A DNA stretch of 64,000 nt, taken from Byssothecium circinans (lineage: Eukaryota; Ascomycota; Dothideomycetes; Pleosporales; Massarinaceae). Below are positions 10,748-22,932 of the stretch, in pieces. The stretch lies in NCBI GenBank assembly GCA_010015675.1, contig ML976977.1:1046712-1110711 (forward strand), read 5' to 3'. The notes under the pieces are model-generated. The model saw nothing but the letters and a program-made list of their open reading frames with translations. It did no database searches and had not been told where the DNA came from. Each line of letters starts with the position of its first letter. Position 1 is the first letter of the stretch. The position numbers and the translations under genes are program-made.

Positions 10748-11330
10748 GGGATGTAGCTTCTGTGCAGGGAATTCGTTTTTGGCATCAGGATGCACGGCGT
10801 TGAGGCTCTTTCAATACCCATACGGCAAAGGCATCACGGTTTGTTCGGTGTCTTGATATCACTTGGATACGCTAATTCTGATTCTCACTGCTTCTTGTTC
10901 ATCCACATACTACTCTGCACTTCCTACGAAGACCATTAGGCTACTCGTCATGCGGATTAACCCGTGAACCGGAACTGGATGCAGGGAGTCCACGGTTTTT
11001 TGCATTTGCCGGGCGTCATTTAGTCTTTAGAACATCTTTCCAAGCTTCTCTTGGATAGGTTCATAGCAAGCAATCATCACATACATAAACAAACGCCTTT
11101 TGCGACCATGCATTTCTATCTCAATGCATCCGATTAATCATGTTACGGACGTAATGCATCAAAGACCAGAAGGGCAGCCATGGCAGCCAAGCATGCATGG
11201 AGAGAAGAGCTCTTTTGCAAATGACCTGACGTACATGAAAACATGACCGCATATGCCCCAGTAAGAAAGGAGATGAGACGCCTCCTTTGCCTGTAAGAAG
11301 ACCCACGCCAGTATTTCATGCCGCCTACGT
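10748..11330. other. Intergenic between convergent SPT3 and RPL19
   Basis: Both 3' ends lie here. No additional gene is seen; short ORFs on the minus strand are read-throughs next to RPL19. Confidence 0.6.
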
Positions 11331-12251
11331 TTACTCCTCGTCACCCAACAGCTCGACCCGCTTTTGCTGCTGGCGCTCCTGCCTCCTCTCCCTCGCCGCC
11401 TTAACCTTCGCACGCTTGGCGGCCATCTCGTCCTGGAGGTGCCTCTCACGAGCCTTCTCAGCCTTGGCCTTGTGGATCTATAGAGGTGTCAGTTTGCCGG
11501 TCTGGAGTGGGGTTGACATGTCATGATGTCATCTGCGAAGACGTACGTGTTCAACGAGAGCACGCTTGTGCTTGAAGGTGTTACCCTTGGAGAGGTGGTA
11601 CAGCTCGTGGTAGAGGTGCTTATCGATCTTTCCGGCGGCACGGTACTTGACGAGGAGACGACGGAGGACACGGAGACGGCGCATCCAAAGAACTTGGCTA
11701 TACACCTATCAGCGACCACTTCAACGATACAACTCGTCCATTCGCAGAGTTTTTTGTGCCATGTCTCGGTTGAAAGCGCGGGATGCATACCTGGGCATAC
11801 GAGCGTCCTTGGTACCCTTCCTCTTACCGAAACCACGGTGTCGGCCAATTCGTCGGGCAGCGGTCAAGGCTCGGGCGCGGGCACGCGAGTGCATGGTGAC
11901 GGGCTTGCGGATAATGAGGCCATCGTCAACGAGCTTGCGGATGGTTTGGCGGGAGTTGGCGTTGGAGATCTCGTTGACCTCATTGGGGTCGAGCCAGATT
12001 TTGCGCTTTCCGCAGCCGACAACGGACGCCGCAAGGCGCTTCTGCGTGCGGAGATTGACCCTATAGACGTGGAGCGTCAGTCTTGCGATCCGAAATTGGG
12101 TTTTATGGGCAGTGGGTATGTTCGTGCAAGGAGGGGTTGCCGCCACGCCTGGACCGCTTGTCTCGCAACACAGCAAGGCAGGCGGCGTGTAGATATTCGG
12201 AAATATGTTGCGAGCGTAGGACAATGGGATCGAAAATCGTGGTTCTTACAT
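11331..12251 (-). CDS. RPL19: 60S ribosomal protein L19 (eL19)
   Basis: Exons 12251-12250, 12060-11791, 11697-11547 and 11477-11331 join to 189 aa, the standard eL19 length. The product is a structural protein of the large ribosomal subunit. It starts [19 protein letters not shown] and includes IWLDPNE, the [18 protein letters not shown] basic core, [13 protein letters not shown] and the Lys/Arg-rich C-terminal helix ending LLGDEE. The start codon is split: the first exon contributes only AT, then a 189-nt intron (donor GTAAGA, acceptor CTATAG) intervenes before the G. The other introns are 93 and 69 nt. The frame is intact with no missing motif. High, constitutive expression is expected for the family. 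Confidence 0.95.
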
Positions 12252-12913
12252 TTTGGATGGATTGGGGTCGGCGACGGTCGTTGGTGTTGAGGAGAGTTGC
12301 GTTGTCGAAATATCGAGGTTGTTCTCGCTTGCGCTGCCACTGTGTGCCTTGGCACGCTAGCCTTGACAAAGCTTAGCGGCTATCTCAGACCCCATCCGCG
12401 ACACCATCATCTATCGGAACATCATGAAAAACTCATACGAATAGTGTAAAATCTAATTGTTCTTTTATCAACCTGTATTTGCTGATTCTCTATTGAAACA
12501 ATATCGATAGTCGAGTATGCCAGTCCCACGATCTACGGGCTTTACTCCTCACTTGCGTGGTGCATCAAAAAGGAGGCCGGCTCTTGCTAGGCTTTCAGAT
12601 GTCACAGCCACGCGTATGATGCCACCGCACTCACTGTGAGTCATTCCCGTGGCAAGCTAGTTCGTCAGCTAGTCATGCTCCTCATCGAATCCATCACAGC
12701 GATATCGCGAGAACGACACTTGAAAAGGAAAAAATATCGCAATATACGAGTGGATGTCTTCCAGCATCTTATCTATGATTGTAATCCTCTTAGCATTCGA
12801 GGCAGAGTAGACACACATTGCATTAAAGACGTTCGAAATCCGATTAGGTGAATTAAGTCACAGTCGACTCACCATTCACAAAGCCAAACTACACAACAAC
12901 CATGTCATCACCC
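12252..12913. other. RPL19 upstream region and gap
   Basis: It contains the RPL19 promoter and 5' leader (reading leftward). Nothing else is recognised; short ORFs lack coding character. Confidence 0.5.
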
Positions 12914-13647
12914 TCAATACGCATCCCCCGGCCTCCTGATTCTATGCACATGCGTAACATACGTATCGACTCCCATCTCACTCAACTTCTCCCCCATCAG
13001 CTCAGCAACAGCCACACTCCTATGCGTTCCCGCAACGCAACAAACCTCCAGCAACACCTCCTCATGCCCTTCCAACAGATGTGCGATCGCCGTATCGACT
13101 ACATACTTGCTATCCACTTCATCAGCCCTCTAACTCGACACATTTAACTACAAAGACAACGGAAGTCGAGTCTCGAAAGTATGGTATGAACTCACATAGC
13201 CTTCCTCGCCGTCCTAACCCCCTTCATATACCCCTGTATCTCAGGACTAACTCCGCTCCACCTCTCACACATATTCGCCGGTGGCGCACGCCACGTCATG
13301 CATTCCACCGTCAATAGCGGATGTAAACCATCAGGCCTGTAATCTTCCACTTCTTGCAATGCAACGGGCTCGCTGCTGACCAGGCGATACGAGTACGTGT
13401 TGATGTGCACTTTCTTAGGCATGTTGAATACAGCTACTCCGGATTGTTGGGCGTGAAAGACGTGTGCGACGCGGCCGCCTGGGAGTGCTTCGATGGGGAC
13501 AGTGGAGGTGGTCGTGGTCGTGGTTTCTGCGATGGTTGTGGAAGCTGGAGCTGGTGGAGGGGCTGCGGGACGAGGGATCTGTATGGGGGCGTAGTTGTTC
13601 CATACTGCGATCGGTGCGAAAGGGTTCTGAGGGTAGTGTCCATACAT
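12914..13647 (-). CDS. Fungal protein with RapZ C-terminal-like (nucleotide/RNA-binding) domain
   Basis: Exons 13647-13196 and 13127-12914 join over a 68-nt intron to 221 aa. The N-terminal ~75 residues are Pro/Ala/Thr-rich with a poly-Thr run. The C-terminal half contains a cysteine-His-Arg signature, VCCVAGTHRSVAVAE, closely resembling the CTGGxHRSV motif of the bacterial RapZ (YvcJ) C-terminal domain, preceded by alternating hydrophobic strand residues (EVLLEV) and followed by a basic RIRRPGD tail. In bacteria this domain binds small RNAs and partner kinases; the role of fungal stand-alone copies is unknown to me. No P-loop kinase half is present. The assignment rests on this single motif plus its secondary-structure context. 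Confidence 0.65.
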
Positions 13648-14864
13648 GATGTTCGGACGCTAAGAGAGATACCGGATGCGGATGGAGACGAAGGGCGGTG
13701 GGTGAGGCTACGGCGAGGTCGTAAGCATTTGTATGCATATGGAGTACTAATATGGAATGCGAAGTAATCACCATTATTCAATACGGGATGCGTTGGCTGA
13801 GAAAAGGGGAGGGGATGTGATTGGTAAGTTGTTTACCAAGTCAACAGTGTCGGCATTCACTGACTTGGGGAAAACAAAGCAGTAGGAGACGTGTACTGAA
13901 AGATCTTAGAACAAGTAAAAAGAACCTAAACCTATGGTTGAGAACTGTCGACGTGTTTTCCTTTTTCTTTCACCGTTGTATTGAGAATTTAACCACCCTT
14001 TCACCGCATCCAACCTCGCAACTTTTAACCTCCCGGAAACCTCTGCAACCCCCGCCTCGGCCCTACCTCTCCAACCGGCCTGCAAGAACCGCGGGTCTCT
14101 ATCCTGCGCACATTTCATCCAGCATATTTACCACTCCCTCACCACTGTCATACAGTCCCAAAATCCCCCCAAATTGCCCATGACCTCCAAACTACCCCTA
14201 TCTCTCTACCGGTTTCATGCAGATCCTCGATACTCCAGTAACAATGCCTATCTCCTCTGTTCTTTGCCACAAAGGTTGGTCGGGGCCGGACGACCAGTTT
14301 AACTGTGGCAGGCTAGTCTACAGGGCGCCGGCAACTATACTGTCGATCAGGGAGGCCCAACCACAGTGATGAAGGACGATAATGCAGAACGGACAGAGAC
14401 GCCGGAACGTTGTGGCCAAGTATGTGTGAAAGACTCGGGTGGGATGAGTGGTTGCTAGAGACCGAAGGAGGGAAGGAAAGGCGGAACGGATTGTGTTGAG
14501 GAAGAGGATGAATAGCTGATGAGTGGAGCCCTAGTGGAGGAGTAGATAGCATGGGGGGTCAGACACGTACCACTTTTGACTCTACCCTATCATCTGCTCT
14601 CCGAAGTTCCACAGTGGCTTTGTAGAAGATTGTATACCCACCTCGTTGCAGCTATGTTTCAAGGTAAGCATAGACGGAGAATATTGAGGAATATGATGAA
14701 GAACATATCAATAATTTCACCATTTGCGATGTTGAAGACTAGCTTCCAAAAGCAGACGTATGTCCATGCATGCACAATAAATAGCCAACATGTTAAAAAA
14801 AGCTTTGCCCAAGAATCCTTCTCAGGAATGCCTCACCCAATCCCCCTATCGCAAAACACCCACC
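13648..14864. other. Intergenic, no gene supported
   Basis: This 1.2-kb gap includes C/T-rich stretches (13990-14170) and the upstream region of the RapZ-like gene. Several short ORFs exist but none shows conserved motifs. Confidence 0.45.
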
Positions 14865-15447
14865 TTAAAGCTTCCCCTCACCCTCCCCCTTCACAACATC
14901 CCTAACCAACTTCAACCCCTCCACCGCAAACCTCACCATATTCCCCTCCCGATCCCCATCCAACCCCGTCTCCACCTCCCTCGTCACCGTCACCCCTCCA
15001 TCCCTAGCCACAGCCAACGCCACATACCCCGGCCACCGATTCCTCGTCTGCCCTCCCGTAGGCCCCGCAGTCCCACTCTCACTAACCGTATACGTACTCC
15101 CGAGCGTCTTCCTCGTATGCTCCGCTAACCCGGCAACAATCTCAGGCGTAGGTCCAGAGTATGATTTTATGAAATCTTGAGTCCATCCTGCGAATGCGAT
15201 GCGCGATTCGAGCGTGTAGAGAGTGAGACCGCCTTTGTAGTAGCTAGATGCGCCGGGATAGGATAGGAGGGCTGCGGAGATGAGACCGCCTGCTGCCTGG
15301 AAGTATTGTTAGAGGGGAGTTGCTGGGGAATGGCGCTGGGAGAGGCACAGTTTCGGCTACGGAGATTGTTTCTTTGCGGTCTTTGAGGAGGTTGGCTACT
15401 TCTTGGATGATTTGGCGGAGCTCTTCTGGGGGGAAGGGCGACGACAT
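14865..15447 (-). CDS. CinA C-terminal domain protein (putative nicotinamide-nucleotide amidase)
   Basis: Exons 15447-15349 and 15296-14865 join in phase 0 to 176 aa, about the length of a stand-alone CinA-C domain. In bacteria this domain deamidates nicotinamide mononucleotide to nicotinic acid mononucleotide (pyridine nucleotide salvage). Motifs: SVAETAAGGLISAAL (family: ES-TGG), the GASxYYKGGLTLYTLESR segment, then SESGTAGPTGG (family: SGIAGPxGG) and a C-terminal helix. The splice restores AETAAGG exactly. The intron is 52 nt with CTAACAATACTTCCAG at its end. The enzymatic role is inferred from family; fungal proteins of this type are less studied. Confidence 0.85.
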
Positions 15448-16106
15448 GGTGTTGATGTTTGAGCTGACCTTGGTTGAAGTGAGGAATTTGAAGGTTAGAC
15501 AAAAGAAAAAGAAAGAGTAATCGAGCGACTAGATTGGTAATGTGCAAAATAGATTCGGAAGGAGCTCTCTGAGAAGGATAAGAACGATCACGGCGAGGTC
15601 CGAGGTTGTGCATGACGCCATGTGGGGTAGCTTTTGAAATATTCAAAACGAAGTCACGAATCAGGATTGAGCTGAACGAAGAGTTTCGTGAATCAATGTA
15701 TTAAAACACAGCAGTGAGCGGCCTCGATAACATTTTAGAGTCTTAGTTCGATCTCGAGTAGCGTTGCGGAATAATGAAAGGATGCGTTTTGCAAACCCGG
15801 TACCCATATTCAAACATAGGAAATTGGAAAGGATTGACTCCTATAAATTCAAAACGCCCGAGTAACACCGTCCGCTGAAGTTCTGTTGACGTTGGGTATC
15901 AAAAAGGAGGAACGTATATTCGTGAGATGCGTCGCGAGTACAATGTTTGTATGGTCGCTGGGATTGGCCGGAGCAGTAGTGGCGCCGCCACTGTGAGCCA
16001 AAAGGCAGTGATGACTCAGGGAGACTGAGACACGGTTCTCGGGGCAGTTCGCGGCTGCTAGTAACTAAAAATAGGACTGTGTTCCAACCCAGCCAATATG
16101 CGACGA
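15448..16106. other. Intergenic, no gene seen
   Basis: This holds the upstream region of the CinA-C gene and the 3' flank of the next gene. No recognisable feature. Confidence 0.5.
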
Positions 16107-16917
16107 CTACGAGGCTTGTGGGTCCTGTAAGGGATGCGGCGTGTCGGTAGGAAATGTCGATGACGGACTAACGTGCTGCGAGTTTTCCGGGGAGTTCTCC
16201 TTCGATGCCTGCGGACTGTTCGTTGGGCTCGCTGATCTTGACACGATGTAGAGTTCGGGGTAGGAGTTGAACAGGAGACGTTTCCAGTAGGCGATTGACG
16301 GAAGTCCGACGTTGGCGAGCGACGCTTTGAGTGTAGGTTTTGTTGCGTACTTTTCGACGTCCTCAGGCAGCATGAGATCCTCTGTGCGGACCTCTAACCG
16401 ACTGTTGCCGCGCGGGATCTGCTTCTTGGTAACGCGCATGAAGGGGAGTTTCTCATCTGAGGCCGCCCTTTGTTAGCGAACGCACGAACATGTGATGCTG
16501 GACTTGCTACTAACCTTCGTCTAACGATTTGCATAGGTCGTGCTGTGATGTGATCTCCAGCGATTTGCGTCCCGAGCGGTACCAGTATACCAGAATGTTT
16601 GCTTTGTCGTCTTCATCGAGGCCGAACAGAGAACTCGCTTTGCTGGAATTGGTTCCGGTCGTCGACGTGCTTTTCCACGTCGTGTCCGCACCGGTATGAT
16701 CGTGCTTGGGCGACATGAATATGAGGCTGAGACGGGGTGTTACGTAGGGCTTTCGGTAACGGTCGAGATGGTGAACGGTTTGCAGTTCACGGGCGGTGAA
16801 CGTGGTCGGCGCTGTGTGTATAAGAAGGGCGCAATGAGGCAGCGCAAGTCTGGTGATGCGCAGAGGAGAGGGTGAGTGGAAGCAGGTGGAGTGACAGTGG
16901 GAGGACTGGGCCGGCAA
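16107..16917 (-). CDS. Conserved fungal protein of unknown function
   Basis: Exons 16917-16515 and 16456-16107 join over a 58-nt GT-AG intron to 250 aa. Around the junction the spliced frame reads CKSLDEDEKLPFMRV. I do not recognise the family. The first ~25 codons look less conserved; the globular part seems to begin near CALLIHTAP, so an upstream exon or a later start (MSPKHD, in frame) is possible. The middle contains a plausible alpha/beta region (ANILVYWYRSGRKSLEI, YWKRLLFNSYPELYIV). The C-terminus is Ser/Pro-rich. There is no signal peptide or membrane segment. Confidence 0.55.
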
Positions 16918-17962
16918 AGAAGGCTCGGCGGCGTCACAACCGGGCGCAGCAGCAAGGAATCAAACAATCGGCTGAGTGTGGCGCTGTGGCTGGTGTCGGG
17001 CCGCCGCTTATACATACAGTGCAATACATATTTATGCGAATGCTACATGTTTGTCATGTCAAATGTTTGTGGTTTGTTGTGCAACGGGAAGGTACTCGAA
17101 GACAGTGGAAGTGTCGAGCCCGGCGCCAGCAATAAAACAGCCTTGATTGCTCTGAGGAAAATAAAGCGACGTGAGACGTGAGACTTCGAGCGGGCGTATG
17201 ATCGTATTCAGCCCTGACTTCCTTCGAAAGCTCACACTCATAATGCCTGGTGCCTTTGTCAGCGCCGCCAGTCACACGGCGGCGTCATCTGGCCTGAGGT
17301 ACGGCGTATTTGCTGCTCTCTAACCGCAACCCAGTAAACAAGGCCAACAAAAATGTTGCTGCCCATCTTCTGCCTTCTAGGAAGGCTGGAAAAAAGCGAG
17401 TTGACGTGTCCTGCCCGAGTAGCTGTTTCGTAATTTGCATGTGCGAGGCCGTATGACAGTAATGCCCCGACCCCAGATTCTGATGTGCCGCAGGATCGCT
17501 CGCGGGAGCGGGATGATCTCATCACAGCGCCCAGAGATTGTCACACAGAACAGCACCCCTGACTGTTTTCCGCGCTCGAGAATGCGCTCACAAGGACAAT
17601 AGCAAGGACAAGATGAATCTGCAATAAGGAATAGCAATAGAGGACGCGGCGGGGCGCAGCATATGCTCGAAACCATCCCCTCACCCAATCAGGACTAACT
17701 TTCCACCCCCATCCCCTTTCGGCTGCAGCTTTCAGCCACCCGCCCTCGTCTCTGCAGTGCAAGTTACGACCACCTGCCATGAGGCTCGCCGTGTGCGAGT
17801 GATGCGACGACCTTTAAGATTGCCAGGCTGTCCCCTAGCCTTGCGCAAATCACTGCACTCTCCCCCATCGCCCGACCTGCTCAACCGTAGGGATCACTCC
17901 GCGACACCCCCTAGACCCACGGTACATGCTACATAGCCTGCGCCAATCCGCCAACCTTCAAG
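16918..17962. other. Intergenic between divergent genes, no gene supported
   Basis: A 1.0-kb gap before the patatin-like gene. Overlapping ORFs of 60-100 codons occur on both strands but none has motifs or splice-supported extension. The last 250 bp are C-rich, as expected upstream of a fungal start codon. Confidence 0.45.
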
Positions 17963-20900
17963 ATGCCGGGCCTTCAACCTCCACATGTCGACTCACCGCG
18001 CGCCGTCTCGATTATGACAACGGCCACGGGGGCCACGACAGCAACTGCCGCAGATCATAGTGGAGGGGTGTGGAGTCAGGCCGTGAACGAAGAGAACTGC
18101 TGGGATGATCTCATCCTCACATTAGGTATGTACACGTTCTCCTAGCTCGATGGTGGAAACGCCGTCGCCATCGCCGTCGAGTGGTGCCAGCAGTCGGGCG
18201 CACATACAACAGTCACAACGGATCATCCTTGCGAACGTCCAACGACATCGAACCCCCCTCGCCCTCTACCGTATACGCTCTACGCATCCGGCCGAAGTTT
18301 CACGAAACGGCGTCGAGAACCCCACAAACCAATCGCACGAATGTTGGAAAGGGCCGAAGCTTTTAGGTGCCGTTGTGCTAGGTTTCTGGGGGTTGGTGCA
18401 TGCGCAGGCCTGTGCGATGCGACAAGAGTTGGTTTGTCTGTAGGAAGCAATACCAAGGAATCGAAGCTTTGGAAAAGTATTGGGAATGTGTGTCCCACGG
18501 TTGGGTCTCGCGAGCTTGTCAAGAGCTGGTGGTTCCAGCGATATGAGCAGCGTGTGTGCAACAACGACGAACAAGTTGGCAGGAGCATCGCGGTAGACCA
18601 TACACATCTACCGAGTTGGGCTCCTTTCGTAGTCCCACCCATGTCGACCGACGCTCATACTGCTCGCTGGGCATTTGCCAAAACCGCAGAATGTTTCTCA
18701 GGGGCTTGGCTTTCGAAAGAGAACATTAAAGAACAACCCAGGAGTTGGATACGCCGGACTGGTAGCGGCTTGGGGCGACAGCTTGCTATTTTCACAAATG
18801 ACCAGCATGGCTAACTTTCAGTGTAGATGGCGGCGGAATACGAGGCTACGCCAGCCTGATCATCCTCCAACGCCTCATGCATGAGATCGCTCTTGCTGAA
18901 GTTCGACTGCAAGACACGCTTGGGCCCGTAAACGATAGCGAACGAACAACCTTCAACGAAGATGAGCTTCTTCCATGTCATTACTTCGATTACATATATG
19001 GAACCAGCACCGGAGGCCTCATTTCCGTCATGCTCGCTCGATTACGCATGACCGTGCCCCAGTGTTTGGAAATATATCGAAAAGTCGGCGATGATCTTTT
19101 TGGACATCGAAGAAACATCCTCCCTTTGGCCACTAAGTTCCACCATAAACCGCTAGAGAAAGCGGTGCAGACTATTGTCCGCGAGTACTGCAAACACCAT
19201 GAAAACTGTGATGGGCAGGATTGGCACCCTTGGAATGTCGATTCAAAGGACGACCTCTCAACCCAGGGTTCCAACTCCATGGCTTCATCTACATCGAGCT
19301 TGAAGCAGGATCGGATCTGTCAATCGTACGTATTACCTTTTGATGGACCCTAAGACCACCCATGTGGAGGGAAAACGGGCCGTAATCGGGAGCATGTGTG
19401 AGGCTGGCTATGCTCTATCGGTCCTACAATTGCTCACCCATAGTCTGCATCGAGGTCCTGAGGTTCTTCAGCTCATAGGTCAACAAACACTGCTAACTTG
19501 TAATAGAATCTGTTTGACAGCGACGCGCTCGGGTCAAATAGATGAGGCATACTTGCTCCGAACTTACGATCACCGCTACGGCCCCAAAACGCCTGTTTGG
19601 GTAACCCCATACAACGAAGGCGCCGATAAACTTAGGATTTGGCAGGTAACAAGAGCCACATCAGCCGCCCCGTTCTTCTTCAAGATGCTTGAAGCCGATT
19701 TCGGTGTTCGAGGCAAAGTTGGCTTCAAAGACGGAGGAATACGTGAAAACAACCCCTCACATGCTGCTTATAGCGAAAGCGTGTCACGGAACGGCGGCGA
19801 CAGTGAACCAGCCTTGCTTCTCTCAGTCGGAACAGGACGGTACGTACCCCCTGATCATCGACACGATATGCTGGTACCTCGCATCATTTAACGCTGCGAG
19901 GTAATACCCTCTAGATGAGCTTTACTGACTTGTTACAGTCCAGATACCTCAAACGATGGCTTTGCTGCAGTCTGGCCAGGCCCTTTCGGAAAGGTGCCGT
20001 TGATGAAGCAATGGTCTGAAAAGTTCGCCGTTTTCAAGAACATTCTTATCAAATACACAGAAGGTGCGTGCTCCAAACTTCGCAGAACACGTAGCTTTGA
20101 AATGGTTGTTGTCGACTAGAATGATCTTTTAGCAACAGCTTGAACAAACGCGACCTGGACGGAACCCCCATTGGATGAGCTTGGCTAACTTTCCTCTAGG
20201 GGAGGAGAAGCATAAAGTTATGCGCACGATCGCGAAGGGCGAACACCGGTGGTATAAGCGGCTCAATGTCGATAACGGCCTCGAAGATATGAAGTTGGAT
20301 AACTGGATCAGCGGCAAATGGAAGAATCCAAAGACAGGGAAGATCGCGGAGGTTCCAGGTGGAAAGACACTTTCAAGAATGGAAGAGGTCACGTTCGCCT
20401 ACCTAAATAGGGACAACATCGAAAAGAAAGTTCAGGAGTACCAGCCGCCAAAGATCGTTCTGCAACAGGTCGCAGAAAGACTAGTTCGACATCGGAGGCT
20501 GCGAGAAGCCACGAAAAATGACAATCTACGCAGATGGCAGACACACATGGGCCAGTGGCTGACTGGTACACTGAAGGAAGAGGATAGCATGGTGCGGAAA
20601 GACCTCGATCCGCCAACTGGCTCGGCGCTTTTGGCGAAAGCGCCAGCAGCCTCCACTACAGCTCTGGACAAGTCTTCGATCTCGCAGAAGAGTCCTACAG
20701 TCACGCAATCGACCGGTCATAACGCACCAAAGCCTTTCACATCTCATAATTTACCTGTAAATACGCAGCCAACCGGTGACAAACTCGGCTCTACGAAGAC
20801 CTCGGCCCAGACATCGACTTCCGTCAAGTCACCAACCGCCCAGAAGAACCCTATCGTAACGCGTTCGAACGGTAACGATGTTGGCCCTGCGGAAGTGACC

Positions 20901-21068
20901 AAATCAACCGCGCCTGGTGCAACACCAAAGCCTTCAACATCTCCCAACATGCCTGTAACTACACAGTCGACCGGTGACGGCTCTACAAAGACACCTACTC
21001 AGAGAACGACTCCTCAGCCTCCGGCTATAGTCATCCGGCAGAGCAGCACCCGTGAAAACGACAATTGA
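17963..21068 (+). CDS. Patatin-like phospholipase, catalytic dyad intact
   Basis: Exons 17963-18125, 18827-19325, 19507-19839, 19939-20063 and 20200-21068 join to 662 aa, all phases agreeing. It is a predicted calcium-independent acyl hydrolase. Motifs: oxyanion loop DGGGIRG (from residue 55, spliced across intron 1), nucleophile elbow GTSTGG with Ser115, and the Asp of KDGGIRENNP (about Asp296), giving the Ser-Asp dyad. The C-terminal ~170 residues are Ser/Thr/Pro-rich and contain two approximate copies of a unit (TVTQSTG...PKPFTS...NTQPTGD and IVTRSNG...PKPSTS...TTQSTGD). There is no signal peptide. Intron 1 is 701 nt, far longer than the others (99-181 nt). A paralogue lies about 4 kb downstream, with an mARC-type gene between. 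Confidence 0.87.
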
Positions 21069-22932
21069 ATGGACCGGCCAATTTTCTGCACGGCACCTTC
21101 CCAGAACTTTGGGGGAGCAATCCAACACGTCTTTGCTTCGACCCAACCGCCCAAAATTGGTTTCGCCAAAACTTCATCACAGCTCCAACTCGCCTGGACC
21201 ATTATCCCAACAGCTTCAAAACTGACCCTTCTTCATGACCACGTCGTCTCGGCATCCTGGTTTCAAATCAGCTTTTGTAAAATTGTAAAATTGGCATCAG
21301 CATCAGCATGAGCATTTCATTTTTTGGTGGAGCCTTCAAGGCAGCGAGCATAGCGGAGCGAAGCATCTGGTGGCGTCTCAACTCGTTTCCTTCACACCCT
21401 AGAATAAGTCTCTTTTGTTTAGTCCTGTTTCTCTGTGATGGCGTATCGCCAACATAGTACCAGTACCCCTTCCCCTGGCGTTGATTTAATACCTGAAAGC
21501 ATGTACGCATCGTAGCATATCGCGGAGATACCATTTCTAGTAGCTGTAGAGTGCATAAGGTCGTTTGTTTTCGAAGATATATTATTTATTTTTTTGGGAT
21601 TGAGTCGTGCCTCTGCCTGTTTGGTGAGTATGTGTGATACATGACCAGATGCAGATGATGTGGTGTTCGCTGCGCCTGTCTAGGCCCTCGACGATAATGG
21701 ACTGATTCGAACAGGTGGTGAAGAACAGAGTTGGATCTCAATTCTTGCTTCAGTTCAGCATTATGCGATAAGGCTTGTTGATGTTGAATTCGTTCTGCCT
21801 TCTCTGATCGATGCTTGATGCGTGTTGTAAGGCTCAGTTCATAGGCATGGTCTAGGAAAAAGATGTGTAGTAACAACCAATCTATGAAAATGCTGATTTC
21901 ATAGTGACCAAAAATTTATTAGTAACGGGCAATCTATAGTATTAATGATTCTATAGTAATGATAATATTTCATAGTAACGTTGGCAATCTATAGTAACGT
22001 TAGCACTTTATAATAACGTTAATATTCCCTAGTAACGCTAACATGAATTCCACAGCAACGATAAACCCCACATTAACGATAAAACTCTCCACTAGTACAA
22101 CCTCAAATATCATCAAGATCCTATAAATCCAGACGATACCCGGGTCAACAACTTCTACAGTCACGACGCTGCCGGGAACCGGATCCATGACCACGACTTC
22201 AGAATCAGTACCGCATGTCGCCATGTTACTAAGCTTCGCGATACCTTTAGTCTACGGTTACGTCGGAGACCTTCCATTCAATACATTGACATACTGTACT
22301 GCGGGATAACTGGTCTGCCTTGGTCATTTCAAGGTAGTGAATAACTTCAAGATTCACTCTTTCAACAAGCGATAAGTCAATATGCATTCGACGAGGGTCA
22401 AGCAGGGCTGATACGTGGCGATTGCGTGGATTGAAACCCAAAGAATTAAGAGTTCTAGAAAGTTAAACCCCCCGACGTTCCAGCAGAGAAACTGGATTGT
22501 GGCGCAAGCACCAAGCCCTCACTTGCAGACGTGCGTCGCACTTTTTCTACTATATATTGTGAGATGGTTCCCTACCCGAAGATTTGCGGACATCGTTCCG
22601 TCTATGTTTACAGGCCGCTGCTGCGCACGGGAGCAGAGCGGCGTTGGGTCTGGGACGATCGAGATGGGAAGGTGGCGCAGGGAAGAGTTGGAATCGAAGG
22701 TGTAATCGTTAAGGTGAGGATGTCGGGGAGTTGGGGAGTTGGGGTGTTGAGTTGCTGGGGTTGAGGAAGAGGAAGTGTTCGGATGTTGTGGCGGTGTTGA
22801 GCGAGTTGGGGTTCCTGGAGATGATTGCTGAGGGGTCTGTTGAATAGGGAGGGAGGGAGTTTGAAGGGCAATTTTATTACGGCGTGATGCCAACATCAGT
22901 CTTTGGTCAGATGGTACTATATCAATAACATT
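21069..22932. other. Intergenic, 1.9 kb, containing a degenerate 19-bp tandem repeat
   Basis: Apart from the repeat array at 21896-22090 I see no gene. The sequence after the array contains a G/T-rich stretch at 22700-22860 (GTTGGGGAGTTGGGG-like). Confidence 0.5.
21896..22090 (+). repeat. Degenerate 19-bp tandem repeat, about ten units
   Basis: Units of 17-23 nt, mostly 19, follow the pattern CTATAGTAACGTTAGCACT. Clear units include TCATAGTAACGTTGGCAAT, CTATAGTAACGTTAGCACT and TTATAATAACGTTAATATT, becoming less regular to each side. The core AACGTT is palindromic. Two further units occur at 53098-53157. Confidence 0.8.

Noticed and set aside
11478..11546. Possible box C/D snoRNA in the third RPL19 intron (CTGA-like D box)
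   Set aside because: The C box does not match RUGAUGA and the intron is only 69 nt with no terminal stem that I can see.
11523..12290. 255-codon plus-strand ORF
   Set aside because: It is the antisense shadow of the RPL19 exons, whose minus-strand frame encodes a complete eL19.
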